Positions 11,241 through 24,300 of a stretch of DNA of 64,000 bases are shown here, piece after piece (the first letter of the stretch is position 1; every line of letters starts with the position of its first letter). The DNA comes from Sclerodactyla briareus (lineage: Eukaryota > Echinodermata > Holothuroidea > Dendrochirotida > Sclerodactylidae). Under the pieces are notes generated by a model. It saw nothing but the letters and a program-made list of their open reading frames with translations, did no database searches and was not told the DNA's origin. The stretch is from the NCBI GenBank assembly GCA_026419785.1, contig JAODTK010005925.1:67501-131500 (forward strand). Direction: 5' to 3'. The translations under genes were made by a program, and so were the position numbers.

Positions 11241-12030
11241 TAAAATCCAATGTGCTTTCTTCAAACGAGTCAACAAAGGCCATTTCTGCAGGGATATACA
11301 CGTCGGCGGTTTACCCGCTGCACATGTCTTGTTAAGAATGCTGCTCACCATGAGAATTGTTGCAGAGAAGCTGAAACCGCGTTTATGCCATGTAAGTCGC
11401 GTATACATCATCGTTCATAATCGTGGGCGAAAAAGCTCGTTGGCAATTAACCTGACTTTCATTTATGTAGACAATGATGAGTTCAAGTTGGATGCCTCAG
11501 CAATAACTGAAGCTTGAATAGGCATTATAGGTCGTAGACTATAACAGATTCTGGATGAGTTTCGTCGTTGAAACAAGTCTTCGAATTGTATGGTTGTTTT
11601 CGACTGAGATATGATTACGTACACCTCGAATGAGTGAAAAAACCTATCACATTGGTGTTACGAATCCACAAGTAATCTCTCCTGGATATCCCATATTGAC
11701 AATGTTCTTGGCTTGATTCGTAGACTTTTTTCGTGATTTTTGACGTCGAAACTAAAATTAAAAAACTCGTTCCTGTTTAATTGGATCATGCCTCATCAGT
11801 TTGGGGTTCCTACAAATCTGTAACATAGACGAGAAGTGGTTCAACCTAAGGCTGCTCGCTTTGTCTGCTTATCAATGATCGACCCAGTGCGCGCTCTTCT
11901 CCAATTGCTTGGGAGAAAAGGCGTGAATCACACATCGGTTAACCATTGTCGGATCTTTCCAAAACAATTCCAGATTGGAACCGTCATTGGGGTCATTGAG
12001 CTTGTGCTGTTGTGTGCTGCCCTGGGGGAC
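11241..12030. other. No recognisable feature
   Basis: No repeat of a known type or domain seen. An 80-codon plus frame and a 62-codon minus frame overlap at 11836-12078 and run into the foldback arm. Confidence 0.4.
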
Positions 12031-12910
12031 CGCCCGATGTTCATAAGGCCTTTTAATCATAAGGCCTTTTGTTCATAAGGCCCGTTATTGATAACGTGCA
12101 AATTTTTCGGAAAAGGGGTCCGTTATTCATAATGACCGAAAAGGGCCGATATTCATAATGAAAAGGGGTCTTTGTTCATAAGTCCGATATTCCTAATGAC
12201 CAAAAAGGTCGTTGTTCCATCATTATAAAAAGTGTATGTTATTCACAACAGAGCTCATAGGTAGAGTTTATATGGTAAAAAGTCCGATGAGATGCTATAA
12301 GGGACGAAAAGGGTCCGTAATTCAAAAAGCGAAAGGGGACCGTTATTCATAATAACAAAAGAGGTCCGTAATTCATATCCGCAAAAAGGCCCGTTATTCA
12401 TAATAGTGAAAAGGGTCCGTTATTCATAATAGCAAAAGAGGTCCGTTATTCATAATAGCAAAAGAGGTCCGTTATTCATAATGTGTTTCTTTTCAATGAT
12501 TACTTGCCAAGCAGATGATTCATACTATGCGAAGGGCCGAAGGATGCAAACTTAAAACTGTACCATTTCGTTCAGCTTGCGATCCCTGGAGATCCACGAC
12601 CGGTGTTTGTTTCCTATTCTGAATAACGGACCCTTTTCCCTATTATGAATAACGGACCATTTTCACTATTATGAATAACGGACCCTTTTTCCTTATATGA
12701 ATAACGGACCATTTTCACTATTATGAATAACGGACCATTTTTACTATTATGACTATCGGACCTTTTGCAGTGATTATGAATATCGGACCTCATGAATGAA
12801 GGACCTTTTCGGCCATATGAATAACGGGCCTTATGAACAAAAGGCCTTATGAATAAAAGGCCTTATGACAAAACGGACCTTATGAATAAAAACCCTCATG
12901 AACATCGGGC
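12031..12910. mobile_element. Foldback (TU-like) element with 26-bp subrepeats
   Basis: The outer edges are inverse copies: GCCCGATGTTCATAAGG at 12032 and a block ending in CATGAACATCGGGC at 12910. The left arm (12031-12484) is built of diverged tandem units of GGTCCGTTATTCATAATA type. The right arm (12613-12910) holds the inverse units, TATTATGAATAACGGACC type. Both arms show a 26-bp period; two adjacent left units near 12420-12482 are identical. A 128-bp unique spacer separates the arms. Long inverted arms made of short tandem repeats define foldback elements such as Drosophila FB and sea urchin TU. No transposase is present and no clear target duplication is seen. Confidence 0.8.
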
Positions 12911-14029
12911 TTCCCCCTGCCCGCTAGTACCAGAAAGGCGAGACAACTCGCCACTAACAGTTCGTTCTTGCAGGAATGAAAGTGTTTGGGTAAAGGTTAG
13001 AGAATCGAGTTGCGAGCACTCTGACCCCCGAGCGTAGTAGTTCGCAAAAATTGAATAGTTCCAAACACTATTCGATATGACCTTTGAGACGCGTTCTTTT
13101 CAGAAGTTGGGGAAAAGGAATTTTAATTGAGAAAGAGAGAAAACTAAGTCAATTGGATGATATCATTGGTAGATTGTCTTCAGTGTACCTGAATGGGTTT
13201 TGCTTAGAGCAAATCGTATTTTTCGAACAATAGCAGAAGGACAACAAAATTCGCCAGTCGGGGTCATAGTAGTTTTGCTCCTGTTTTTCAGAAGAACAAG
13301 AATGTGTTAGAATTAAAGACTGGTGGTAACTTTAGCAGAGGCGCTACCGTTTGGTGGAAGGATTTCTTTCTGCTGACCTTCAATGACCTGAACTTTTGAG
13401 GTGAAGACAACGTCTGGAAATAGGTGTCTACATCGACCAAGTTTCGTTCAAATATAACGAACAAAAAAGAAAATAGTCGAATCAGTCTTGTGACCACGCC
13501 TCTATTCGAAATCATTCAGTTCTCTAAGCGAACAACTCTGCCAGATTTCAAGTGAACTGAATAAAGCGGGCAGGGATTTTTTTTTCTCCAGCTTTCACCT
13601 AAATGGAAAAAATGGGACATAGAGACAATTTATTGGACAAAACTTTTTCTCATCTGTCAAATGGGAGAGTAAGGTCCGTAGCAGGAAATACTGGCCCTCG
13701 TTGCGGACATTCCACCACCCCTGCCACCCCTGCCAGAGCCCCTCAGGAGAGATTTTTGTCCTGATAACCTTAAGAAATTATGTCAAATACGGGCAACAGA
13801 ATAGCTACTGCGCCGAGCGCGCAGAATTGTCTTTACATGTAATTGAGTAAAATGAAACTACTTTCAGCACAACATTGGGGTTATTTATTGTTTTCCAACA
13901 ATCCTCGAAAATTTGGGGAACATTTGATATCAACATGCCCTTACGAAAAAAAAAAAAAAAACGGAGAAATAGTTCTACCTCTTCACCGATCCCCCAGAAT
14001 CGCCTCCCATATCCAGTGACTTACGGTTG
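12911..14029. other. No recognisable gene
   Basis: Nothing beyond scattered short frames. An A17 tract lies near 13945-13961. Confidence 0.4.
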
Positions 14030-15230
14030 CCATAATATAACTTCAAACAGACTCTGGCACGATTTTGGACGGAGCACGAGTGGGATATATCCATGGTTGT
14101 TTTTATTTATTCCATTTGCACCGCACGTGGGCTCCCAGCTCTGGGGCCACCTGGCCTCAATCGAGTTGCAGTGGACCCTCATCCAGTACAGCAAAGCGTT
14201 GGTGAGGAAATGAATATTCATGCCAAACTTTGTACTGGATGACAAGTTTTACTTCTGAAAGGGCACAACTCTCACCCCACCTCGCGAAATTTGGGCATCT
14301 GCAAGGCAAACACGTCTATTTCACAGAAATAATACACATATCTTTTAGGCGGAAAAATGGTAGTACATGGACTGGTTTTGCAGTACCAAAAATGTAAAAT
14401 GGGTTAGAAGCACGGCTCACCCCCTCATCATGAGAGCAGCTGCCGAGAATAGAGCTGCATCTAGTGCTCTATCACGGAAATGGTCGCATGGCAAGTAATC
14501 CCCCCCCCCCCATATAAATGAATCACAATGAGTTACCCCCAACATGAAAGAACTTGGTTACGCCATTTACTCACCATTCACCCCCCGCCCAACCACTGAA
14601 CTATCACCTGTGTCACCTCTGTCTAAGCGTCAGTTGCTTTACAACTTGACAAGCTTCTCCGTACTGGAGAACAAACCATGATTAGAATCGCTGGATATAC
14701 ATTCCTCTGAATATAATTTCCTAACTCGCACTGAATAACGACAGTGAATTCGTCACACAGTATATGGCTGGTGATGAAAAAACAGTTGACTAATCGCGAT
14801 GATTCTACTCACGTGAACTCGTTTTTTAGCACTCGATCTGTTTTCAGCAGCGTATTATTGTCACCATACCAGCTGCCTTCAATCGAGAGGTAGTGGACCA
14901 ACAGACAAGTGAAGTAAAGCGTTGATGGGGAAATGAATATTCATGCCGGAAGTCTGGATGTGGGATAGCACGTTTTACTTCTGGACAGGGGCGTAACTCT
15001 AGAGGACAACTCCTCATCTCTCTCAAAAACGCAAAATTCACAGAAATAATGAAACAAGCAACACATACACGTGCAGCAAAACAGTACACACCGTTACTTC
15101 GTCAATTCAACACCCTCTGTGATCATAATAGTTAGCCTAATTAGCGATTATTCTATTAACATGGAACTCGTTCCCTAGCACTCGATATGTTTCAAAACGG
15201 GATATTATTACTAACCCTATCATCATTCTA
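14030..15230 (+). repeat. Degenerate ~355-bp tandem repeat
   Basis: The block TCAATCGAG..G.AGTGGACC followed by GAAATGAATATTCATGCC occurs at about 14157-14225 and 14879-14947, two periods apart. A second anchor (TAGYRCTCKATC-like) occurs near 14460, 14819 and 15176, about 358 bp apart. The copies are strongly diverged and the middle one carries a C12 tract at 14500. Confidence 0.55.
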
Positions 15231-15288
15231 AGCTCTACTCCATGCGTGATACTTACGAGTTACGGTATATGTGCGAAACGGTATAAGA

Positions 15289-15601
15289 GCGGACGAAGGC
15301 AGAGTGGTATCAGCGCTGTTTGCTAGCAAACATCCCAGGCTCGAATTCTAACAATCGCTGAGTTTTTTTCCCCTAGATAGCTGTACTTGCAGTTGTGAGG
15401 TTTCGGTCTTCACTACAATGCAGTGTTCTTTCTGGGTGGGGGGGGGGGGGGGGGGGGAGGGGGGGCGCGATAGGTCTCGTCAACCGGCTATGAGCAGTCA
15501 CGTGTACTTGAACTTCTGTTCCCCCCCCCCCCCCGTTCCGAGAAAGTGGTCGGGGATCGCCCTCTCGAATGAGTCGTGAAATTGCGGTCTCGTGAGCAGT
15601 T
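15289..15601 (+). mobile_element. SINE family A, 3'-truncated copy
   Basis: The head GCGGACGAAGGCAGAGTGG and the box-B-like GGCTCGAATTC align with the complete SINE at 35671. Later blocks (GTGAGG/CGAGG.TT.GGTCTTCACT, GAGCAGTCACGT, CGAGAAAGTGGTCGG, GAGTCGTGAAATTGCGGTC) are also collinear. This copy has gained a G20 tract (15438-15457, extended to 15465) and a C14 tract (15521-15534) that the other copies lack. The 3' third and tail are absent. Confidence 0.75.
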
Positions 15602-17397
15602 CAGGACATATATCTCTCATTAACTCAATCGTTATTTTGAAACCGTATTTGCTCTTTGAAAACGTGGGCAATTCCCACGTTTCACTATGTAATTGTTAAT
15701 GAGCATGGGGAACATTCGTATAAAGGTTCTATGTTGTCAAGATGTGAATTGTTGTTTTCAGAAAAATGGTTTCACGCGCTGTTCGTGCAGCGTCAGGCTA
15801 CTGGTATGACGGCATAACCTTCGATACCAAGTCATCATCATATCATTGCACTGCAACTTCGAACATGCTTGCGTAATGCAGCAGTCGAACGGAAGATAGC
15901 TCTCACATAAGGTCAGGCTTGTGTTAAGAGCCAGATTCTGTGAAGCTCAGCTAGGTGGGTATGAATCACCCTCCAGGATCCCATCCAAATTGAATAGATA
16001 TATTGTACGAACTGAGAAAGAAACATGTTCTCTATCCCTCCGGTTGGAAAATACAGTATGTTTGGGGTAGGGGTCCCGAGTTGGTAGATCACGAGTAAGT
16101 GGTAGAAAAAATGAACGTTGTCGCTGATATTGTGCGCCCTCAGAAACCTTTTTTGATATTGTGCTATTTGAATATATGGGCTAGTTGGTCTGAAAAATTG
16201 AAAAAAAAAGAAACTTCCAGGGCTAATATAGGGCGCCGCTATAGAGGACACTTTAGATCTCAACGTTTTTAATGTTTTACCATGTTTGAGGCCCTCCCAG
16301 TCTCTGCGACCTCGAAAAGCCTTGCGTGTTTGTGTTTATTTCGACACAATGTTACCTTTTTTCAAGCAACATAAATCGCCTTGGCTAAATGAGGTTTTTG
16401 TCGTGAAAATTCCATTCTAGCCAATTGTCGTAACCCAATATATATTTAACATCTGCAAAATTACATTGATGGTGGGGGGCGAGCAAATCATCGCATATTG
16501 CCCACACAGCTGAGTGCTCGAGTCATACACATTTCTCAAACTCGGTAAGAATTCATGATGTGCTCTTGACTTGCATGAAAAGAGAAGAGAAGTATCTGGC
16601 TGTGATTATGTGCATCCAATTTGATGCACTGTATTATACTGAGCAGTAACATTCAGACAGTTCAGACTTGAACAAAACACTCTCAAGCCTACAGGAAATG
16701 TACAGTCCAAGCAATGGACTAGATTAAACTAGGGCAACTAGTTCTACAAACTGCCCAGACGACAGTTCCGTCATTTGTTAGTTAAAAAAAAAAATAGTTA
16801 CATAACAGTCATTTACTGTATGCTGTCTCATAGACACCATTCACATTTCAGTTCTGCGCTCATGAACCGAGATGCAAGACTGGATGCAGTCAGCTGTGGG
16901 TAATATGTGATTATTTGCTCATTTTTTCATGTGATGTTCTCAACGGAAGAGTACTTTTTTTCAGCTGAGAGGAAGAAAGGCATGAACGTTCTGAAAAGAA
17001 TATAACTGCAGAGATAAAACTGCTGGTATTTTGTGTAATCGGTGCTACATAGCCCAGTCGCGTCATATACCATTCGTATGTGAATCATTTGACTGACTGG
17101 TAAAACGAAGGGAAAAATACATCAAACTTGAGTCAAATGTTGTCCAAATGATTCTAAATGCTCTCGTTAATAAATTTTCACAACTCAGTATGAAACAAAA
17201 AAAACAGTTTCCGCTATGATTGCAATAATTTGACCTCGTTTCTTAGCAGCCTACCCTCGCCAATCGTACCACTTGACCACTATGAAACTAACTTTTATAT
17301 TAGTCGTCCTTTGTATTCATCTTGTCTCGAAAAACGCCATTCATTTTGATATAATGGCACAGTTAACCTTAAGCTTTCTCGAGAATCTATGCCAATA
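15602..17397. other. No recognisable gene
   Basis: AT-rich. A 116-codon minus frame at 15913-16263 contains aromatic-rich segments but has no recognisable domain and no support as an exon. Confidence 0.4.
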
Positions 17398-17965
17398 ATA
17401 AAACGTTCGCCTCGAACCACCGTAATGTCCATGTCCCATAACAAAACATCACTTCATTCTCATTTAACTGTTAATTTATTAGAGGCTGCGTGGCGATTCT
17501 GTTCATTGAGAACAACATCAACTTGATTATATCACTCACTGTGGGACGACGATTACTTCCTTGTAGATACAGTCCTTATAATACTCCATACGTTATCAAA
17601 GACCACGTAAGCACCCGTAATTCTGCTACAAGATACCGGAAATACACCTTCCTTATATATACATGACATAACCTAATAGTAGCATCATATCGCCGGTCGC
17701 GAGGGTAAGACGTTCCCGCCTCGGGCTACCGTAAGCACCATGTTCCATAAAACAAAAACAATGTCGTAATTTTCAAGGGGGAATTGAACATTTTCCAATG
17801 GGCCCACAATGAAGATGATGGTTCATTGAGCAAAGCGCAACCTAATTATATCACTCAGGTTGGGCAAGGGTGCTCCCGCGCAGATACAGTTCTTATATGC
17901 ACCGGACTTGATCAAACACAACAATGAGTTATGCTGCTACAGATACCGAAAATACCCCTTCGACA
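17398..17965 (+). repeat. Diverged direct duplication, 308-bp offset
   Basis: 17401 onward (ACGTTCGCCTCG, CCATGTCCCATAA, then TTATATCACTCA, AGATACAGT.CTTATA and TACAAGATACCGGAAATAC) is repeated in the same order from 17709. Two units are visible. No coding frame is shared. Confidence 0.65.
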
Positions 17966-18260
17966 TAGCTGTTGCCACTCGACAATGGCCTCATATCGCT
18001 GACGCAGCACTAGGCAAACCTGAAATTTGTGATTACCATGTGCCCTACGAATACCGTACTGCTGGCCACGTTGCACACTTGTAGAACAGGTCGGATACAA
18101 GCACGCTGCCATCAGATACTTCTATCAATTGCCTTTGCAGCAGAAATAACTTAATTCTATAAAATGGAGCAGTCATTTCTCGAATTGTCGTTGTTGTGGT
18201 GATTCTGTCTCCGTAGGGGACTCGGCATACCAATACAGGTACAATGGTATTCGTTTATTC

Positions 18261-19430
18261 CTTGACGAAGTGTATGATGTGTGTGGGTGTGTGTGTGCAT
18301 GTGAGATGTGATGCCAGCTTGTAACAAACGATAACTCGACCATACCTGAACGAATAAAGCTCATACTTGGATGGGAGTCCCCATTGATGGGTAATAAACC
18401 CTCTTGTTTTGGGAAGTTCTGACATCCGTGTAAACACGATAAGTCCAGAATGGAAAGACCGATTCAATCGAATTTGGTGTATTGCTTTCTTATGGGGAGT
18501 GAGAGGAACCCCATTGTTTTTGGTATAGGTCGAGTATCAATTGGGTCGAAAATAGAAGAATTGTGGAAAAGTCGATATTTTTGCAAATTTTGGCTGGGAA
18601 CGATAACTCGACCCCACCTGGATGGATGAAGCCCATACTAGTAGGTGTGCTTACCATGAAGAGGACATGAATCCTATTGTTTGGGGTCAGGGCAGCGGAT
18701 TATCCGTGGTCACCCGGGAGGTTAAAGTCTGAAAACCTTGTAAACACAGCCCAGAACGGTTGGTCTGATAGTTGGAATTTGGTTTGTAGCTTCATTAGGG
18801 AGTACAGAACCAACTCTTGTTTTTGGTGATGTTCGGGTGAAGTTTGGTTCAAAATAGAGAATTCGTTGGTAATTGACCTTTTGGCCATTTTGGATTGAAA
18901 ACATGTATAAACTCGACCACTCCTGGATTTTGTGATGAAGAGTGCATTATTGGGTTATTGTGAGTTCCCCATGATGATTATATGGACCCTATTGTTATGG
19001 AGTAAGGTCAAAGGTTATCTGAGTTTGTGGCCAACAGGGTCAAGGTTGAAAATCCTCGAAAATACGATAAGTCTAGAATGATTGTCTGATCAGGTACAAA
19101 GTTGGTTCGTAGCCTTTTTAGGTGGACTACAGAATCCCTATGATCTTGGGTGTAGACAGGGTCATTTTAATTATGAAATGGGAATTTGATGAGAATTCAA
19201 TCTTCGGCAAAATTCAGCTTGTAAGCACGAGGAAAACTAGACCGATGAATGAAGCTCACACTTGGTATGTCTGATCCCCATATTGAGCAAATCAACCCTA
19301 TTGTTTGGGGTAAGTCTGAGGCCACCTGGGTCACCGCAGGCTCCCTTGTCCTTTTGTCTGGCTTTAGGTTTTTCATGAAAGAGTCAGGTGAAAACACTAA
19401 GCTTTTAGATTTCTGGTTCGCATACATACA
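18261..19430 (+). repeat. ~300-bp tandem array starting in a TG microsatellite
   Basis: A TG-rich tract (about 18270-18302) leads into ATGCCAGCTTGTAAC and four diverged units. The anchor ATAACTCGACC...CCTGGATGGATGA-like recurs near 18331, 18602, 18907 and 19231, giving periods of 271-324 bp. A second anchor, CCTATTGTTTGGGGT-like, recurs within each unit. The same units occur in the opposite orientation at 42.5-43.3 and 47.35-48.15 kb, again with the microsatellite at the same end. This resembles tandem-core elements of mollusc pearl or Helentron type, but no Helitron end was identified. Confidence 0.75.
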
Positions 19431-19689
19431 ACCCTCGTCGTTCGCCAGTCCCCACCTCGATAAATTAAAATAGTAATACCGTGAGTTGGTTTACTGGTGG
19501 ATACGCAAAATGCCATATTTTCTTGATATCCCGGCGGCAACGAATGGACGATAATAAAAAAATAATCAATGCATGGTGATGCTCATAGAAATAAACAACT
19601 GCGGCTGAATGATAAGTTCGGCGGACACTTGTTATGTACGCGCACGTGCACGATTCGCACGTTCTTGGGAACGGAACTGAAGTGCCAGC

Positions 19690-21345
19690 ATGCATATTTC
19701 CGATCCAGACTTTCGGAACCAGAATCTAATGCCTTCATTGCGGGGTGGTCAGTGGCGAGTTATATGGGTGATAAAATATATGGCAGATAGTGTACGTTAC
19801 GTAGGAAGGGGACCTAACTTACGTGTCTCACTTTCAACAAAAATAACCGTCATGCTGGTTAGAGAAAATATGAAATGGGGCATGCATGTCATGGACTCGC
19901 CTTTGTGGTGAGCAACTCGTTATATTAAGTTGGGAAACATAAGTGTGGCGAGGATTCCATCCCAGATACTAACGACATAGGGAGTATGGCATGTCGTAGG
20001 TGACAATTAGTTATAATAGTTATAATGGACATTTTACTGCATCATAATTTAAGCCCCGCAGTTTGGCCCCTCCCCAACTCTTCAAGTGGGTAAAGGCCTG
20101 CCTCTTCACGCGATGCCTTTTTGTCTGGAGGACATTCAGTTTGCTTAATACAGATAATATGGCGCTGTAAGCTTGGCAGGGAATCTGATGAAGATGTTTG
20201 TTGGTGAGAGGATGCCTCCCTAAAGGGAATGCAATACTCTCACTAATGATAGGGTTTCCATTTCGTCAATACCTATTTTGTGAGTAAGTTAGGGTTGGGG
20301 GGGGGGGGGTTTTTCGGTGTGGGAAAACAACTTATATCAGATTTGCTGTAATTTCTTAGGTGTTCAAAGCAACCAATTCAAAAAGTGGGGATTTTATCAC
20401 ATGAAAGTAAAATGTTCCGCTGACGTTGAATTGTCAGCCGAAAAAACTCATTAGAGATTGAAACAGAAATAAATCAGCTTTGTTGTGATTTTCTACATAC
20501 TGGAAAGTAATGAAAGAACAGCTACACTTTTACTGGTGCGCCAAAATGGAAAAGTTGTTCAGCCTTGGGTGACTCCACACCAAGATTATAGCGTAGGCAT
20601 AGACTTGATGGTAAGGCTTCAACTTCGGCCACTCATTTGACTCGTGCCACGCCTAAAATATTCGGTGTGACCTACACCCTACATCCTGGTTTCCACAATG
20701 GCCAGTGATGTAACAACATTATGCCAGTAACAAATTATGCAAGGACAAGCCCAGCCTATTCATTTACTCAAAACTTCATATTCTACTACACAATTACAAT
20801 AATAGAGTCCTAAGTTAGGCTTGCAATGAGATTGGGCTGGATAGTGGTTAGGCCTATTTAATTCTTGCGGCGACTGTGTAACTGTATTGGTAATGTTTAT
20901 GTTCTTTTTTTGCCGCATAGGCGGCAAGCTGGGGCATACGCCTGACGTTAGCTAACCTAAGCCTAACCTAATGTCGGAGCCTTTACTTCAGCCGACTCGG
21001 TTAGGTAACCACCGTAACCTAACGCCTTACAATATACTTTACCGCTTCATAACTTTGAGACATTAAATCACCTGATTTGTTTCGACGAGGAGGTCTCCTC
21101 TATAGTTTCACTTTTCAGTTTCATTTTGTTGAAGCCCGTGTGGAGTCTTCCTTCAAGTTCACCTAACAGTCCACTGTGTCATGCGCCGCCCGGCGGTGCA
21201 AAACGACTGTGCAGTACAATGCAGGGTGCTGTTGTGCCTTTGCTTTGTTTTTTCGGAAACGACACTTACAAGTCGAATTTGTGTCGTTGTTTTCGTCAAT
21301 ATGCCTCGGGTCATTTCGGGTCATTGATTTTGGTGACGTCAGAAC
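19690..21345 (+). repeat. Left arm of a giant inverted repeat
   Basis: Block by block this arm is the reverse complement of 25075-29660. Examples are 19711-19790 with 29560-29650, 19950-20040 with 29310-29405, 20330-20372 with 26210-26262, 20650-20860 with 25760-25940, and 20985-21345 with 25075-25330. Identity appears moderate with small gaps. No frames are shared, so it is more likely noncoding than exonic. Confidence 0.8.
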
Positions 21346-24300
21346 GATGACGTAATTGACAGAAAATCTTGATTTCGCCCACAATGATGCTTCTCCCAAA
21401 TATTTTAAATCAGTTCATAGTCCCTTGAATATGTTGTGAGGTATTCCATGTTCAATGCCCATCGGGGCGCTGACCTAGATACTTGGGTGTGTTTAAACCA
21501 TAACCGTCCGTCACGTTTACTAACAATTGGATATGTTCCGTTAAGGCTTTCGTCGTGTGGGGGGGGGGGGGGGGGGGGGGGTTGGCCACCATTCACGGTG
21601 GATGTCCGGACTTTGCGTCAGGTACTTCGATACGTGGGCACTCTATTCCTGTCCTGCGGGTAATAAATTGTGTGGCGATATAAATTTATCATCTGAACGA
21701 TCATAAATAATATTTGACGATGTATTTCCTCATTGACCTGTAAACCCAAGTGTAGCGCTGTTCATTTTCCCCTGACGATGTGATTGTAGTTTTCGCAAAG
21801 CCCACATCAGTTGGCGATGTAAATACCCAGTGACGATGTTAAACCGGAGGTGATGCTGGCCCAACATAATTTGTTTTCACGAGTACTTCAGTATACAGAA
21901 ACGTTCCAGCCATCACTCGTTTTAACGATTTTGCTCATCCTGTTTCAATTAGTTTTTTCAAAAATCAAACCTCAATTAGGAAATTCATTATATATTGGTG
22001 CATTGCTTTAGTAGCGGTTTCTCATGAATGCTAGTTCTTAAATTGCTAACATACTTGCTTTTATATATCTTGCTAGGCTTTGTAGCATAGCTATAGGCCA
22101 GAGCTAAGTTAAAAAAAAAAAAAAGCTCGCCACACCGCCGTTCGACAAGGTTCATCCGAAATGAAACGTCGCACAGCACTAGAAAATGGGGTAAATATAT
22201 ACGTAGTGAGTCGGATTGCGGGTCACCTAGTGTTGCGCATGCCGGCCAACAGACTTTCATTGTTAATGGGAGGCTACCTGGAATCCCGAGTCAACGGATT
22301 TGGGGCCCGGATCTTTGGGCAAAAAACAATTGTAGTAATTCGTTGCTTGCTGGCGATAACGCGATTGGAGTGATTACGCCGCTCATGTATAGCACCTTAC
22401 GCATATCGACATTTTAACACTCCCTACCTCGATACCCCCAGTCACGCTTTGCATGTTATGAATAATTGGGCATAGTTTTATACCAATGTGATGTTTCACT
22501 GTTAAGTCTGTCGAACGGGAAGAATTCCAGGGAAAAATGGCATTCTATAGCACCTTTTTCGTTCTGGGTTCCCAATATTCCGATACACTGGTTCTCTTAA
22601 ATATTAGGGTACAGCACATTTCTCTCACAAGTTCGTGTATAAGTTTTGATTGGTTGATCTCCGATGAGCCTATCAAGATATTATGTGGAATATTTACAGC
22701 TCACCGCGAGAGAAGGGCCGGGCGGTATACTCTGTCGAGGACCTCGTAGGTTCTGTTGTCCGATGTTCTTTTTCTCTCGTCGTTTTTTTTTTCCGACACT
22801 TTGCGGCAGCTGAGGAAGTCTCGCTGCTTTTTTCAAAGCAGGGTATTATCCCAGCAAATTGACGTTCCGTTTTTCCTGATGATGTTATCAAATACACGGT
22901 ATGCCTGTCTGTGAGTGACCGTACCAGGCGACATAACTTACCTTTGGGGGTCGCCGTGTTATAATTATAGGATGACGTGGACTCAACCACCTCTTCTAAA
23001 CTCGTTTCTCAGCCAAGAGGAAAATCCTCTTCTTCTCCAAATGTGATTGGAACGTCAGGAAAGAGTCCTTGCCAGCTGTTTGATATGCTTACAATTAAAA
23101 GCGGTTCCCGCGTTTTTTTTTTTAATAGCTTAAAATCAGGTTCGCTTCGGATAGGCTGCACGGGTGCTGCCGGGTTAGAGATTGCAACCTTTTGCAGACG
23201 TGCACGCGCCCTTTACCTTAAACTTTTAAATGTACCCCGGGCTAAGTGTGTCCAGATTGTTTCGACTAAATAAGTTCAGTCATCATTACCCCATCATGAA
23301 CTTAACTGCGATTCCACACCGGTTGTGGGCTTCGCAGGTTCCGCTTGAGCTTCTCTGATTCCAATTCACACACATACACCAAAGAGGGCGATTATAATAA
23401 AGAGTTGATTTCATTCCGCTATGGAATACATGTGCGAGAAAATTAGTTAAACATTTCCTAACGATAAACCGAAAATGACGGTGCAATGTGGCCTCTTCCG
23501 TCGGCGACAACATATGAAAAGAGGAGGGAGAATTAAAGTTAAACATGTACTATTGTCTCTGAAGAATCTGAGAGTAACAGGACGCTGCGTTTGCCTGTGG
23601 AAGGCCAAAACTGAACACTCGGGACGCAAGCAGTTTGCTTCAAAACTTGCATGATAAGATGAAATGAGCGTTTCAAACCTTGATTCAAAGGTATGAGTTA
23701 AGTTAATGGCGTCCATAGTTGAGCTGTCTCCTCCTTTGTTATTTACATTCAAAGGACAAATATCGTGTCGCAACACCCACGGAATGATGGACGGGCACGT
23801 TGCTTGATAATGCAGCTACAATATCGCTCGACGATATTCGGACTATACATTGGCATAGCATGATGACGATACCGTATAGATACGGAACTGATGGCACGGG
23901 GAAAGAGGGCGGCCCACACTATTGGCAAAACGTATTCCACCTCAAAGGGGAATGCCAAAATGCTCATCCCAGTTTCCAGTAGTGTAATGCTCCATAGGCC
24001 CGAATGTCTTTGCCGAGTTTACGGGTATTTATGTACAACGGTGATGAATAACACTGATGGAAACAACCTACAAGCCATCTCCCTCACACCACACCCCCTC
24101 CATAGGCTCCGCCACTACGATTCCATTCTTGAGATGTAGTAAAGCCGTGGAAGGGGGAAGTAGAAATTCCTTCTTCCCTTTTCGGCTTTAATACATGGTC
24201 CAATAGCCTATATCTCATTGCCCTCTCCGCCGCGAGCTCGCTACACAAACTGCATTTATCCTCAAACTAATATTATCGTCACTAATGAACACTTAGATAC

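Noticed and set aside
12031-12910. hAT origin, because the flanks contain CAGGGGG-like sequence
   Set aside because: The left flank reads CTGGGGG rather than a clean inverse of the right, and no 8-bp target duplication was found.
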